Assembly (NCBI RefSeq): GCF_029854195.1
Contig: NZ_CP122960.1
Span: 434,001-498,000 of the forward strand
From: Amylibacter sp. IMCC11727
Lineage (GTDB): Bacteria > Pseudomonadota > Alphaproteobacteria > Rhodobacterales > Rhodobacteraceae
Direction of reading: 5' to 3'
DNA length: 64,000 nt
Part shown: positions 1-7,869 of the stretch, piece by piece
Position numbering within the stretch: position 1 is the stretch's first letter
Layout: every line of letters begins with the position of its first letter
Notes under the pieces: generated by a model
What the model saw: only the letters and a program-made list of their open reading frames with translations
The model's database searches: none
What the model was told of the DNA's origin: nothing
Made by a program: the position numbers and the translations under genes

Positions 1-419
1 GCATTGGGCCGCAGGATGCGCAGCGTGCCTTTGCAAAGGCGCAGGATGGTCTGGCGGGTCTGCCGCATTTGAAAGGTGCGCTTGAGCCGCTGGAAACAGG
101 AATGTTGTGGCATGATTTGCGTGCCTTTGCTTTTGCGGGGATCGGGCGGCCGAAAAAGTTTTTTGATACGTTGCGCGCCACGGGGGCGAACGTGGTGGAG
201 ACGCGATCTTTTGGAGACCATGAAACATTATCAACCACGCTGTTACGCCGTATGGAAATGGAAGCCGCCAGTGCAGGGGCTCAGATGGTGACCACCGAAA
301 AAGACGCCGTGCGATTGCCCAAAGACTGGCGCCACAAGGTGATTACGCTGCCTGTGCGATTGCAGCTTGATGATGAAGACCGCCTGAAGGAAGCCGTTTC
401 TAATCTTCTAAATACATAA
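1..419 (+). CDS. lpxK: Tetraacyldisaccharide 4'-kinase, C-terminal part (5' end outside window)
   Basis: The reading frame is open from base 3, so this is the C-terminal ~138 residues of a protein whose start lies to the left. The segment FAFAGIGRPKKFF, followed by the stretch around TTEKDAVRL, is characteristic of the C-terminal half of LpxK. LpxK is the inner-membrane kinase that puts the 4'-phosphate on the lipid A disaccharide. The end overlaps by 20 bases the end of the convergent thioesterase gene, so the two genes share their terminator region. Kdo and lipid A genes also occur at the far right end of the window. The family call is fairly sure; the catalytic N-terminal half cannot be inspected here. 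Confidence 0.85.
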   Translation, partial: IGPQDAQRAFAKAQDGLAGLPHLKGALEPLETGMLWHDLRAFAFAGIGRPKKFFDTLRATGANVVETRSFGDHETLSTTLLRRMEMEAASAGAQMVTTEKDAVRLPKDWRHKVITLPVRLQLDDEDRLKEAVSNLLNT

Positions 420-837
420 ATGTTGCCGTGGCGAGGGCGGCAGGTTTCGGGCTACCTTCGGACTGAATGGTAAGGCGGCAGGTGGCGAGCTTGCGGCCAT
501 TGCTTTCAATTTCGACGGTGATGTTGGTGTCGCCCATGGGCAAAGGGCGCAGGTAATTGACCGATAAATCCACCGTGGTGCAGTTTCGAAACCGCCCGTT
601 TGCCCCTGCCAGTGCGATCACCGTGGCGGTGTCTGCGGCAGCGGCAATGGCTTGACCACAGATCAGCCCCGCACCTGGCCCACCGCGCAACGCCAGATCG
701 TCGTTTGCGGGCAACACAAAGGTTGCGGTGGTTTTGGAAAACGACTTCGGCATGAGGTTTTGGGCCAGCACCCACGGGGCAAATGCCTCTGACAAAAGCG
801 TTTTGCCATCTTCGATTGAAAAGCCAGTGTCAGACAT
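400..837 (-). CDS. PaaI-type hotdog-fold acyl-CoA thioesterase
   Basis: This is a protein of about 145 residues, the usual size of a single-domain hotdog thioesterase. The segment GGPGAGLICGQAIAAAADT (about residues 54-72) fits the long central hotdog helix, and TVDLSVNYLRPLP fits the following beta strand of the PaaI/YbgC-like group. Such enzymes hydrolyse acyl-CoA thioesters, often in aromatic or fatty acid breakdown. The ATG at 837 was preferred over one seven codons upstream because GGGGGAA lies just before it. The gene is divergent from the PaaX-type regulator 44 bp away, which suggests that regulator may control it. The exact substrate cannot be read from the sequence. Confidence 0.75.
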   Translation of the reverse strand: MSDTGFSIEDGKTLLSEAFAPWVLAQNLMPKSFSKTTATFVLPANDDLALRGGPGAGLICGQAIAAAADTATVIALAGANGRFRNCTTVDLSVNYLRPLPMGDTNITVEIESNGRKLATCRLTIQSEGSPKPAALATATFMYLED

Positions 838-881
838 GTTTCCCCCGTGGTGATCCAATTTTTTCGCGTTATAAGAGGATC

Positions 882-1646
882 ATGACGCAGGGGACTTTTC
901 AGAGCAAGCAAGCGATTGCCCAATTGGTGGAACTTGACCGCATTCGTGTGTGGTCGGTTGTGATCACCATTTTCGGTGATGCCGTGGTGGATCGTGGTGG
1001 CACAGTTGCATCGACCACTTTGGCGGCATTGATTGGTGAAATGGGCATTAAGCCAGAAGCGTTTCGCGTGGCTATGTCGCGGTTGACCAAAGATGGTTGG
1101 GTTGTTCGATCCAGACGCGGGCGGTTGAGCTTTTATCAATTATCCGCAAAGGGGGTATCGGTTTTTGGACCTGCAACCAAACGGATTTATGCCCCGTCTC
1201 CGGGATCGGCGGATGGCTGGCGATTGGTGGTTTTGCAAAATGCCGCTGATGATGCACCAGAAGATGCTGTTGCGCTGGGCGGGCGCACGTATTTGACCAA
1301 ACGGCGGGATCATGTGGCGGATGGATTGGTTGTATCTGGGTCATTTGTGACCGTACCCGACTGGACCAAGGATCGCATTGGCACGCCAGAGGTTGCCCGA
1401 GGGTATACCGAACTGCGAGCCGTGTTGCAGGGGCTGTCGGTGGCCCATGCGACCCCGATGGAAGCCGCCGCGTTGCGGGTGTTGATTGTGCATCAATGGC
1501 GGCGTTTGGTGCTGCGCCATGCGGATTTACCACTGTCGTTTTTTCCAGATGAGTGGCAAGGCGAGGCCTGTCGTGCGCTTGTGCGCCAATTGTTGGCGGA
1601 TTTAGCCCCTGCTGCGAACGCGTGGTTCGATACCGAGATACCCTAG
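882..1646 (+). CDS. PaaX-family transcriptional regulator
   Basis: This protein of about 254 residues has the three-part layout of PaaX regulators. It has an N-terminal winged helix (VWSVVITIFGDAVV, then MGIKPEAFRVAMSRLTKDGWV), a central ferredoxin-like region and a C-terminal helical domain ending in VHQWRRLVLR and LPLSFFPDEW, typical of the family. Known PaaX repressors sense phenylacetyl-CoA. No paa catabolic genes are visible here, so the ligand may be another acyl-CoA. The ATG at 882 follows AGAGG; a longer frame to 783 would run through the divergent thioesterase gene and is not credible. It sits between that thioesterase and an aminotransferase/beta-oxidation pair, both plausible targets. 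Confidence 0.82.
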   Translation: MTQGTFQSKQAIAQLVELDRIRVWSVVITIFGDAVVDRGGTVASTTLAALIGEMGIKPEAFRVAMSRLTKDGWVVRSRRGRLSFYQLSAKGVSVFGPATKRIYAPSPGSADGWRLVVLQNAADDAPEDAVALGGRTYLTKRRDHVADGLVVSGSFVTVPDWTKDRIGTPEVARGYTELRAVLQGLSVAHATPMEAAALRVLIVHQWRRLVLRHADLPLSFFPDEWQGEACRALVRQLLADLAPAANAWFDTEIP

Positions 1647-1698
1647 GGTTTGCTGCGCCAACCCGCCAAAGATTTGAAAACTCAGAAGGAGAGTAAAG

Positions 1699-2817
1699 AT
1701 GAATTCGACTGTTGACCCACATGGTTTGATGGAATTTTCGGTGGTCTTTACCGACCGTTCGCTGAACCACATGAGTAAAGCGTTCCAATCTGTCATGCTC
1801 GATATTAATGGCATGTTGAAAGAGGTGTACAACGCCGACGGTGTTGCGATTGTGCCGGGGGGCGGGACCTATGGCATGGAAGCGGTGGCACGCCAGTTTG
1901 CAGACGGCAAAAAGGTGATGGTCATTCGCAATGGATGGTTTTCCTATCGTTGGACACAGATTTTCGAAGCAAGCGGCATTGTGGCGTCTGAAACTGTGAT
2001 GAAGGCGCGGCGGACAGCCAATGCCACGGCTTCCCCTTTTGCCCCTGCCCCAATCGAAGAGGTTGTGGCGAAAATTCAAGAAGAGCAACCCGATGTGGTG
2101 TTCGCACCGCACGTAGAAACATCGAGCGGGATGATCCTGCCTGACGCGTATATTAAGGCGATTACAGATGCGGTGCATTCCTATGGCGGGATGTTCGTTC
2201 TGGATTGTATCGCGTCTGGTTGTGCGTGGGTGGATATGAAAGAGGTTGGTGCGGATGTGCTGATTTCTGCGCCGCAAAAGGGCTGGTCTGCGTCGCCATC
2301 TGCGGGGTTGGTGATGATGTCCGAACATGCGCTGAGCAAAATCGGGGAAACACAATCGAGCAGTTTCGCGGTGGATTTGGGCAAGTGGTATTCCATCATG
2401 CAGGCCTATGAAAACGGGGGGCACGCGTATCACGCGACTATGCCTACGGATGCGCTGCGCGCGTTTCGCGACACGATGCTTGAAACCAAGGAATATGGGT
2501 TCGACAAAGTGCGCGATGAACAGTTGGAGCTGGGTGCAAAAGTGCGGGCGTTGTTGGCGGAAAAAGGGATCGTTTCCGTGGCAGCGGATGGCTATGGCGC
2601 GCCCGGGGTTGTTGTTTCCTACACGGATGATCCTGCGATTCAGAACGGCAGCAAGTTTGCAGCTGAGGGTATGCAAATTGCGGCAGGTGTGCCGCTGATG
2701 TGTGACGAGCCAGAAGATTACAAATCCTTCCGTTTGGGTTTGTTTGGGCTCGATAAGTTGCATGATGTGGACGGGGCGGTTAACAAATTGCGAAAGGCGT
2801 TAGACGCCGTTTTGTAA
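1699..2817 (+). CDS. Class V PLP-dependent aminotransferase (alanine/serine-glyoxylate type)
   Basis: The 372-residue protein has the fold-type I class V pattern. VPGGGTYGMEA binds the cofactor phosphate early in the chain, FVLDCIASG carries the pyridine-binding Asp, and ISAPQKGWSASP contains the Schiff-base Lys with the QK-G-W spacing seen in serine/alanine-glyoxylate aminotransferases. The substrate is probably a small amino acid or omega-amino acid and cannot be fixed from sequence. AAGGAG precedes the ATG by 8 bases. The next gene starts 13 bases downstream, so this enzyme and the fused hydratase/dehydrogenase are probably co-transcribed. That pairing suggests a pathway joining deamination to CoA-ester oxidation. 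Confidence 0.82.
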   Translation: MNSTVDPHGLMEFSVVFTDRSLNHMSKAFQSVMLDINGMLKEVYNADGVAIVPGGGTYGMEAVARQFADGKKVMVIRNGWFSYRWTQIFEASGIVASETVMKARRTANATASPFAPAPIEEVVAKIQEEQPDVVFAPHVETSSGMILPDAYIKAITDAVHSYGGMFVLDCIASGCAWVDMKEVGADVLISAPQKGWSASPSAGLVMMSEHALSKIGETQSSSFAVDLGKWYSIMQAYENGGHAYHATMPTDALRAFRDTMLETKEYGFDKVRDEQLELGAKVRALLAEKGIVSVAADGYGAPGVVVSYTDDPAIQNGSKFAAEGMQIAAGVPLMCDEPEDYKSFRLGLFGLDKLHDVDGAVNKLRKALDAVL

Positions 2818-2830
2818 AAGGAAGACCCAT

Positions 2831-4792
2831 ATGACCGCTGTGACGATTGAGATCGAAAACGAAATCGCGATTGTCACGGTGGATAATCCGCCTGTGAATG
2901 CGCTGGGCCATGCAGTGCGCGTGGGTTTGGCAGAGGCCGTTGCCAAAACGGACGCAAATGATGCGGTGCAGGCGGTTGTTCTGATCGCAGCGGGCCGCAC
3001 ATTTATGGCGGGCGCGGATATTTCTGAATTTGGCAAGCCGTTGGCAGAGCCGGGGTTGCCTGATGTTGTTCTGATGATCGAAGGTGCGCGGAAACCTTGG
3101 GTTGCGGCCATTCATGGAACGGCGCTGGGCGGTGGTTTAGAAGTGGCGCTTGGCTGTCATTACCGCGTGGTGGACCCCAAGGCGAAACTGGGTGTGCCAG
3201 AAGTGCATTTGGGCCTGATCCCAGGTGCAGGTGGCACGGTGCGATTGCCCCGTGTGGTGCCCGTGGCCAAAGCGGCAGAGATGGTTGCGACGGGTAAGCC
3301 GATTGGCGCGAAGGATGCCGCAGCCTGTGGGCTGGCGAATGCCGTGGCGAAGGGTGATTTGCGCGCGGATGCCGTGACCTTTGCGCAAGAGATTGCTGGG
3401 AAAGATCTACCTGTTGCTCTGGTGGATCGAGATCCCGTTGCACCGCTCGATCCCGAGGCTTGGGGCACGGTCGCTGGAAAACTGGTGGCCAAGGCGCGGG
3501 GGCAGAATTCAGTTATCCGCGGGGTGGATGCGGTTGCGGACGCGGTGCGTTTGGACGGACCCGCCGCATTAGAAAATGAACGTGCCATTTTTATCGAATT
3601 GATGGAGGACCCACAATCTGCAGCATTGCGGCATGTGTTTTTCGCTGAACGGTCCGTGAGCAAAGTTGCGGCAATCAAAGGTGTCGCGCCGCGTGATTTG
3701 CGCCATGTGGGTGTGATCGGTGGCGGCACAATGGGGGCTGGTATTTGTGTGGCGCTGCTGTTGGCGGGCTTGTCTGTTACGATGATCGAACGGGACAATG
3801 ATGCGCTGGCGGCAGGGCAGAAACGTGTGGCGGATACGCTGAGTGCAAGCGTGAAACGTGGGCTGATATCCGAGGACAAACGCACCGCGTTGCTCGGTAT
3901 GTTTGTGGGCGATTTTGTTTACGATGCGCTTGATACCGTTGATCTGGTGATCGAAGCGGTATTCGAAGACATGGACGTGAAAAAACAGGTGTTCGCCGAG
4001 CTGGATCGTGTGACCAAGCCCGAAGCGGTGCTTGCGACGAACACGTCTTATCTGGATGTGAACGAGATCGCGGCGAGCGTGAAAGACCCAAGCCGCGTGA
4101 TCGGGCTGCACTTTTTCTCGCCCGCGCATGTGATGAAGTTGTTGGAGATTGTACGCCCTGATGAGCTGGCGGATGATGTGCTGGCGACGGGGTTTGCGCT
4201 GGGCAAGATGTTGCGCAAGATTTCTGTGCCTGCAGGGGTTTGCGACGGGTTTATTGGCAACCGAATCCTGACAGCCTATCGTCGTGAATGTGATTACATG
4301 GTCGAAGATGGTGCGGCACCCGAAGAGGTGGATGCCGCGATGAAAGCCTATGGATTCCCGATGGGGATTTTCGCCATGCAGGATATGGCTGGGCTCGATA
4401 TCGGCTGGGCCGCACGCAAACGGCGGGCCCCAACACGCGATCCGAACGAACGGTATGTGCGGATTGCGGATCGGATTTGTGAACTGGGGCGGTTTGGGCA
4501 AAAGACAGGCAGTGGGTGGTTCAACTATCCCGATGGGTCGCGCCGTGGGGAGCCCGATCCGATTGTCGAGGCGATCATCATCGAAGAAGCGGCCGCCAGC
4601 GGCGTGACACGGCGCAGCTTTTCCGCCGAAGAAATCATCGAACGCATTTTGGGTGCGATGGTGTCCGAAGGCGAGGCGATTTTGGCTGAGGGCATCGCGC
4701 AAAGTGCGGAAGCCATTGATGTGGTGATGATCAACGGATACGGATTTCCGCGTCACAAAGGCGGGCCGATGTTTGCTGCCAAGCAAGGATAA
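2831..4792 (+). CDS. Bifunctional enoyl-CoA hydratase / 3-hydroxyacyl-CoA dehydrogenase
   Basis: This is a 653-residue two-domain fusion of the FadB/FadJ class. The N-terminal crotonase domain (about 1-190) has the oxyanion-hole segment GTALGGGLEVALG and the catalytic-loop segment VPEVHLGLIPGAGGT. The NAD-binding dehydrogenase domain starts near residue 290 with GVIGGGTMGAGI. LHFFSPAHVMKL holds its catalytic His, and the C-terminal helical domain includes VCDGFIGNRI. It should convert trans-2-enoyl-CoA to 3-oxoacyl-CoA in beta-oxidation. No partner thiolase lies next to it. At this length it fits monofunctional-complex alphaproteobacterial homologues rather than the roughly 730-residue FadB. 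It follows the aminotransferase by 13 bases. Confidence 0.9.
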   Translation: MTAVTIEIENEIAIVTVDNPPVNALGHAVRVGLAEAVAKTDANDAVQAVVLIAAGRTFMAGADISEFGKPLAEPGLPDVVLMIEGARKPWVAAIHGTALGGGLEVALGCHYRVVDPKAKLGVPEVHLGLIPGAGGTVRLPRVVPVAKAAEMVATGKPIGAKDAAACGLANAVAKGDLRADAVTFAQEIAGKDLPVALVDRDPVAPLDPEAWGTVAGKLVAKARGQNSVIRGVDAVADAVRLDGPAALENERAIFIELMEDPQSAALRHVFFAERSVSKVAAIKGVAPRDLRHVGVIGGGTMGAGICVALLLAGLSVTMIERDNDALAAGQKRVADTLSASVKRGLISEDKRTALLGMFVGDFVYDALDTVDLVIEAVFEDMDVKKQVFAELDRVTKPEAVLATNTSYLDVNEIAASVKDPSRVIGLHFFSPAHVMKLLEIVRPDELADDVLATGFALGKMLRKISVPAGVCDGFIGNRILTAYRRECDYMVEDGAAPEEVDAAMKAYGFPMGIFAMQDMAGLDIGWAARKRRAPTRDPNERYVRIADRICELGRFGQKTGSGWFNYPDGSRRGEPDPIVEAIIIEEAAASGVTRRSFSAEEIIERILGAMVSEGEAILAEGIAQSAEAIDVVMINGYGFPRHKGGPMFAAKQG

Positions 4793-4948
4793 ACGTTACA
4801 TCACACCAATCGTTGCAAGTGATACGATTTATGCTATCTTGACCAAAGGCGTTTGGGATTCGGCTTGTAATTCCGATAGAAACGTTACAAAAATCAGAAT
4901 TAGAATGGCATGTTGTAACGCAATAGCCACATCAACTGGGAGAAACTG
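4793..4948 (+). promoter_or_regulatory. Putative control region of the dctPQM operon with repeated AAACGTTACA
   Basis: The ten bases AAACGTTACA occur twice on the plus strand (4791-4800 and 4880-4889). The core CGTTACA occurs a third time inverted at 4914-4920. ATCGT...ACGAT (4808-4827) forms a further loose inverted pair. The region ends in GGGAGAAACTG before the dctP start. Repeats of this kind before a TRAP operon would suit a local regulator, but no regulator gene is adjacent apart from the PaaX-type one at 882. Function is inferred. Confidence 0.35.
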
Positions 4949-5962
4949 ATGTCTAAATTCACAAATTTTTTGGCAACCACTGCCATCGCACTGTCCGCGT
5001 CTGTGAGTGCATATGCACAAGACACAACGCTGCGTATTTCAAGCTGGGCTCCGCCAAGCCACGGTATGAACGCATTCATGTGGCCAAAACTGACCGAAAT
5101 GATCGAAGCGGCAACAGATGGCAAAGTGACAGCGGAAATCAAATACGGTTTGGCGCCTCCGCCTGCGCAAATGGATCTGATCCTTGACGGTGCTGCGGAT
5201 ATAACGTGGATTTTCCACGGCTATAACCCTGGTCGTTTTGTGGGCACAAAGTTGATCGAACTGCCAGGTTACGAGGGCAGTGCCGAGGCGGCATCTGTGG
5301 CACACTGGCGTGTTCACGAGAAGCACCTTGCGGCTCTGAACGAGCACCGCGGTGTGAAGCTGATTGGTTTGATGACACACGGCCCAGGCCAAATGCACAC
5401 AAACAAAGAAGTGTCTTCGCTGGCTGATCTGAGCGGTCTGAAAACACGTATCGGTGGCGGTGTTGCTGGCGATGTGGGTGCAGAGCTTGGCCTTGTTGGT
5501 ATTCGCGTTCCAGCGCCGAAAGTGTACGAAACGCTCGATTCTGGTGCGGCGGATGCGGTTGCGATGCCAATGGAGGCGCGCAAAAGCTTTAAGTTGGTCG
5601 AAGTTGCCAAGAACTTGTACGAAGTGCCAGGTGGTTTGTACCGCGGATCTTTTGCGGTTGTTATGAACCAAGAAACGTTCGACAGCCTGCCAGCAGACGT
5701 GCAAGAGGCACTGGATAGCAAAGTGTTTGGTGAAGCCTTGAGCCAAATGGCGGGTGCGGTTTGGGATCAAATCGACACAGCAGGCCGCGAAGCAACAGCA
5801 GCAGCCGAAGGCAACACAATGCAAGTTGCATCCGATGCTGATCTGGCTGCATTCAATGCCATCGCAGACAAAGTGATTGCCAAGGTAAAGGCAGAGCTGG
5901 CTGAAAAGGGCGTCGATGCAGAAGCCGCCTATTCCATGGTCGTTGAAGAAATGGCGAAATAA
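4949..5962 (+). CDS. dctP: TRAP transporter periplasmic substrate-binding protein (DctP family)
   Basis: The 337-residue precursor has a Sec signal peptide (about residues 1-23, cleavage after AYA) and a DctP-type binding domain. The segment around TRIGGGVAGDVG, with the downstream PMEARKSFKL and VMNQETFDSLP, fits the ligand-contacting Arg region and hinge of TRAP binding proteins. It delivers a solute, usually a carboxylate, to the DctQM permease encoded immediately downstream. GGGAGAAACTG precedes the ATG. Codon choice (ACA, CCA, GTT) differs from the flanking enzymes and resembles the other binding-protein genes here, which suggests high expression. A hairpin follows before dctQ. The substrate is unknown. 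Confidence 0.9.
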   Translation: MSKFTNFLATTAIALSASVSAYAQDTTLRISSWAPPSHGMNAFMWPKLTEMIEAATDGKVTAEIKYGLAPPPAQMDLILDGAADITWIFHGYNPGRFVGTKLIELPGYEGSAEAASVAHWRVHEKHLAALNEHRGVKLIGLMTHGPGQMHTNKEVSSLADLSGLKTRIGGGVAGDVGAELGLVGIRVPAPKVYETLDSGAADAVAMPMEARKSFKLVEVAKNLYEVPGGLYRGSFAVVMNQETFDSLPADVQEALDSKVFGEALSQMAGAVWDQIDTAGREATAAAEGNTMQVASDADLAAFNAIADKVIAKVKAELAEKGVDAEAAYSMVVEEMAK

Positions 5963-5968
5963 GATAAT

Positions 5969-5999
5969 GTCCGACGCGAAGATATGCTTTGCGTCGGAC
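5969..5999 (+). terminator. Intercistronic hairpin between dctP and dctQ
   Basis: GTCCGACGCGAAG and CTTTGCGTCGGAC form a 13-bp stem (one G-U pair) with the loop ATATG. No run of T follows, so it is more likely an mRNA-stabilising or partial-stop element than a full terminator. It would keep dctP message more abundant than the permease message. It also makes the upstream TTG start at 5989 for dctQ unlikely. Confidence 0.65.
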
Positions 6000-6015
6000 G
6001 TTCGTTGAGGAAATG

Positions 6016-6519
6016 ATGACACAACTGGCCAACCTCATCCGCATGGCAGCACAGCTGCCTATTTTTATGTCCTGCGTTGCGCTGTTCTTTTTAATGGTGA
6101 TGACGTTTTGCGACGTGATCTTGCGATCCACGATTAATGCCCCGATTGAAGCTGCGACCGAGCTGACGCGGATGTCGATGGCGATTCTGGTGTTTTCCGT
6201 GATGCCTGTGATGTCGTTTCAGGGCGGCCATATTAATGTTGATTTGTTGGATGGTCTGTTTGATCGGCTGCGATTGGATCGTTGGCGTGATGTTGTGATT
6301 TCACTGGCCTGTGGTGTGATGCTGTATTGGCCCGCCAGCCGTGTGGTTGTTTTGGCTGAACGGGCGCGATCCTATGGTGATGTTACAGAATATCTGAACT
6401 GGCCTGTGTTCTACGTAAGCTGGTTCATCGCGATCCTTACCTTTTTGACCATGGGCGCGTTGATCCTACGCGGCCTTGTCCTGATCTTTGCCCCCCAAAT
6501 GTTGGAGCCTGCGAAATGA
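6016..6519 (+). CDS. dctQ: TRAP transporter small permease (DctQ family)
   Basis: This is a small membrane protein of about 167 residues with four predicted hydrophobic segments. The first is near residues 15-35, and a DctQ-like pair of segments follows the loop EAATELTRMSMAILVF. DctQ subunits partner the large DctM subunit in sodium-driven TRAP uptake. GAGG at 6007-6010 lies 5 bases before the ATG at 6016 and only 2 before the tandem ATG at 6013, so 6016 was preferred. The end overlaps dctM by four bases (ATGA), indicating translational coupling. Confidence 0.85.
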   Translation: MTQLANLIRMAAQLPIFMSCVALFFLMVMTFCDVILRSTINAPIEAATELTRMSMAILVFSVMPVMSFQGGHINVDLLDGLFDRLRLDRWRDVVISLACGVMLYWPASRVVVLAERARSYGDVTEYLNWPVFYVSWFIAILTFLTMGALILRGLVLIFAPQMLEPAK

Positions 6520-7844
6520 CCGAGTCACTGATTGGGTTTGGTGCCGTATTGGTGCTTGTGTTGCTGCGGATGCCGATTGCATTTGCGATGGGTTTGGTTG
6601 GCATGATTGGCTTTATGCTGGAAACCAGTTTTCGCGGGTCCATTTCTATGGTTGCGCGGTTGATGATTGATGCCTCGCAGGATTATGGCCTGTCAGTGGT
6701 TCCCCTGTTCATTCTGATGGGGTTGTTTGTGAACAAAGGCGGTATCAGCCGCGAGTTGTACCAAGTTTCGAACGCATTTCTGGGCCATTTCCGTGGTGGT
6801 TTGGCCATGGCGACGATTGTGGCTTGTGGCGGGTTTGCGGCGATTTCGGGATCGTCGCTGGCAACGGCGGCCACCATGTCCAAAGTGGCCATGCCAGAGA
6901 TGCGCAAATTCGGCTATGCCGATAGTTTAAGCACCGCATCCATTGCAGCGGGCGGGACGCTGGGCATTTTGATCCCGCCGTCTGTGATCCTTGTCATTTA
7001 TGGTTTGTTGACCGAAACCTCGATTGGGAAGCTGTTTATTGCTGGGATTATTCCAGGGTTCTTGGGGATCGTGTTTTATCTGATCGCCGTGAAATATTCC
7101 GTCACTCGTAACCCAGAAGCGGGCCCTGCTGGCCCCCGTGCCACCCGCGAAGAACGCATCCAAGCGTTGTTGGGGGTTTGGGCGGTTCTGTTGCTGTTCT
7201 TTTTGGTGATTGGCGGGCTGTATGGGGTTTTGAACTTCTGGCCAATCAATCTCGCGTTTTCACCGACCGAAGCGGCGGGCATGGGCGCGGCGGGTGCGTT
7301 CTTGATCGCGCTGTTCCGTGGCAGCCTGTCGTTTAAAGAAACCTTTGAAGTGCTGCGCGAAACGTCGATCACAACGGCATCTTTGTTCAGTGTGCTGATC
7401 GGGGCGTGGATCTTTTCAAACTTTGTGAATGTGGCGGGCCTGCCCGAAGCGTTGCGCGGTGCGGTTACCGCCTATGACGTGCCGCCGTGGGTTGTTATGG
7501 CACTAATCCTTGCGATTTACATTGTGCTTGGCTGTATCTTTGAAAGCCTGTCGATGCTGCTGCTGACTGTGCCGATTTTCTTTCCGCTGGTGGCGGGCGA
7601 AGGCGGCCTTGGTTTTGATCCGATTTGGTTTGGGATCATCGTGGTTGTGGTGACCGAGATCAGTTTGATTACGCCGCCTGTCGGGTTGAATGTGTTCGTG
7701 CTGAAAGGTGTCGTCGGGGATGTGTCCACGGGCACGGTGTTCAAAGGTGTGACACCGTTCTGGGTGATGGATATTCTGCGGCTGGCGCTGTTGCTGGCGA
7801 TCCCCGCGCTGGCGCTGTACCTGCCGTCACATATGTCGGGCTAG
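6516..7844 (+). CDS. dctM: TRAP transporter large permease (DctM family)
   Basis: This 442-residue polytopic membrane protein is of the usual DctM length. FAAISGSSLATAATM and AGGTLGILIPPSVILVIYG are conserved DctM stretches, and the C-terminal half repeats the pattern with LITPPVGLNVFVLKG. It forms the transport channel with DctQ and takes substrate from DctP. It overlaps dctQ by four bases. A 20-bp palindrome carrying its stop codon, followed by five T, ends the operon. The family is clear; the transported compound is not. Confidence 0.92.
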   Translation: MTESLIGFGAVLVLVLLRMPIAFAMGLVGMIGFMLETSFRGSISMVARLMIDASQDYGLSVVPLFILMGLFVNKGGISRELYQVSNAFLGHFRGGLAMATIVACGGFAAISGSSLATAATMSKVAMPEMRKFGYADSLSTASIAAGGTLGILIPPSVILVIYGLLTETSIGKLFIAGIIPGFLGIVFYLIAVKYSVTRNPEAGPAGPRATREERIQALLGVWAVLLLFFLVIGGLYGVLNFWPINLAFSPTEAAGMGAAGAFLIALFRGSLSFKETFEVLRETSITTASLFSVLIGAWIFSNFVNVAGLPEALRGAVTAYDVPPWVVMALILAIYIVLGCIFESLSMLLLTVPIFFPLVAGEGGLGFDPIWFGIIVVVVTEISLITPPVGLNVFVLKGVVGDVSTGTVFKGVTPFWVMDILRLALLLAIPALALYLPSHMSG

Positions 7845-7869
7845 GGCGGTCGCGCCCTAGGACTTTTTC
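7841..7869 (+). terminator. Terminator between dctM and the convergent CoA-transferase
   Basis: CTAGGGCG-GTCG-CGCCCTAG is a perfect 8-bp stem with a 4-base loop (7841-7860), followed by GACTTTTTC on the plus strand. The palindrome contains both stop codons: TAG of dctM (7842-7844) in the left arm and TAG of the minus-strand CoA-transferase (7857-7859) in the right arm. The T run makes it a good plus-strand terminator. The minus strand has the hairpin without a T run. Confidence 0.75.

Noticed and set aside
1072..2763. A 563-codon open frame antisense to the PaaX and aminotransferase genes
   Set aside because: It spans two convincing genes and their gap, with Arg/His/Pro-rich composition typical of antisense shadows.
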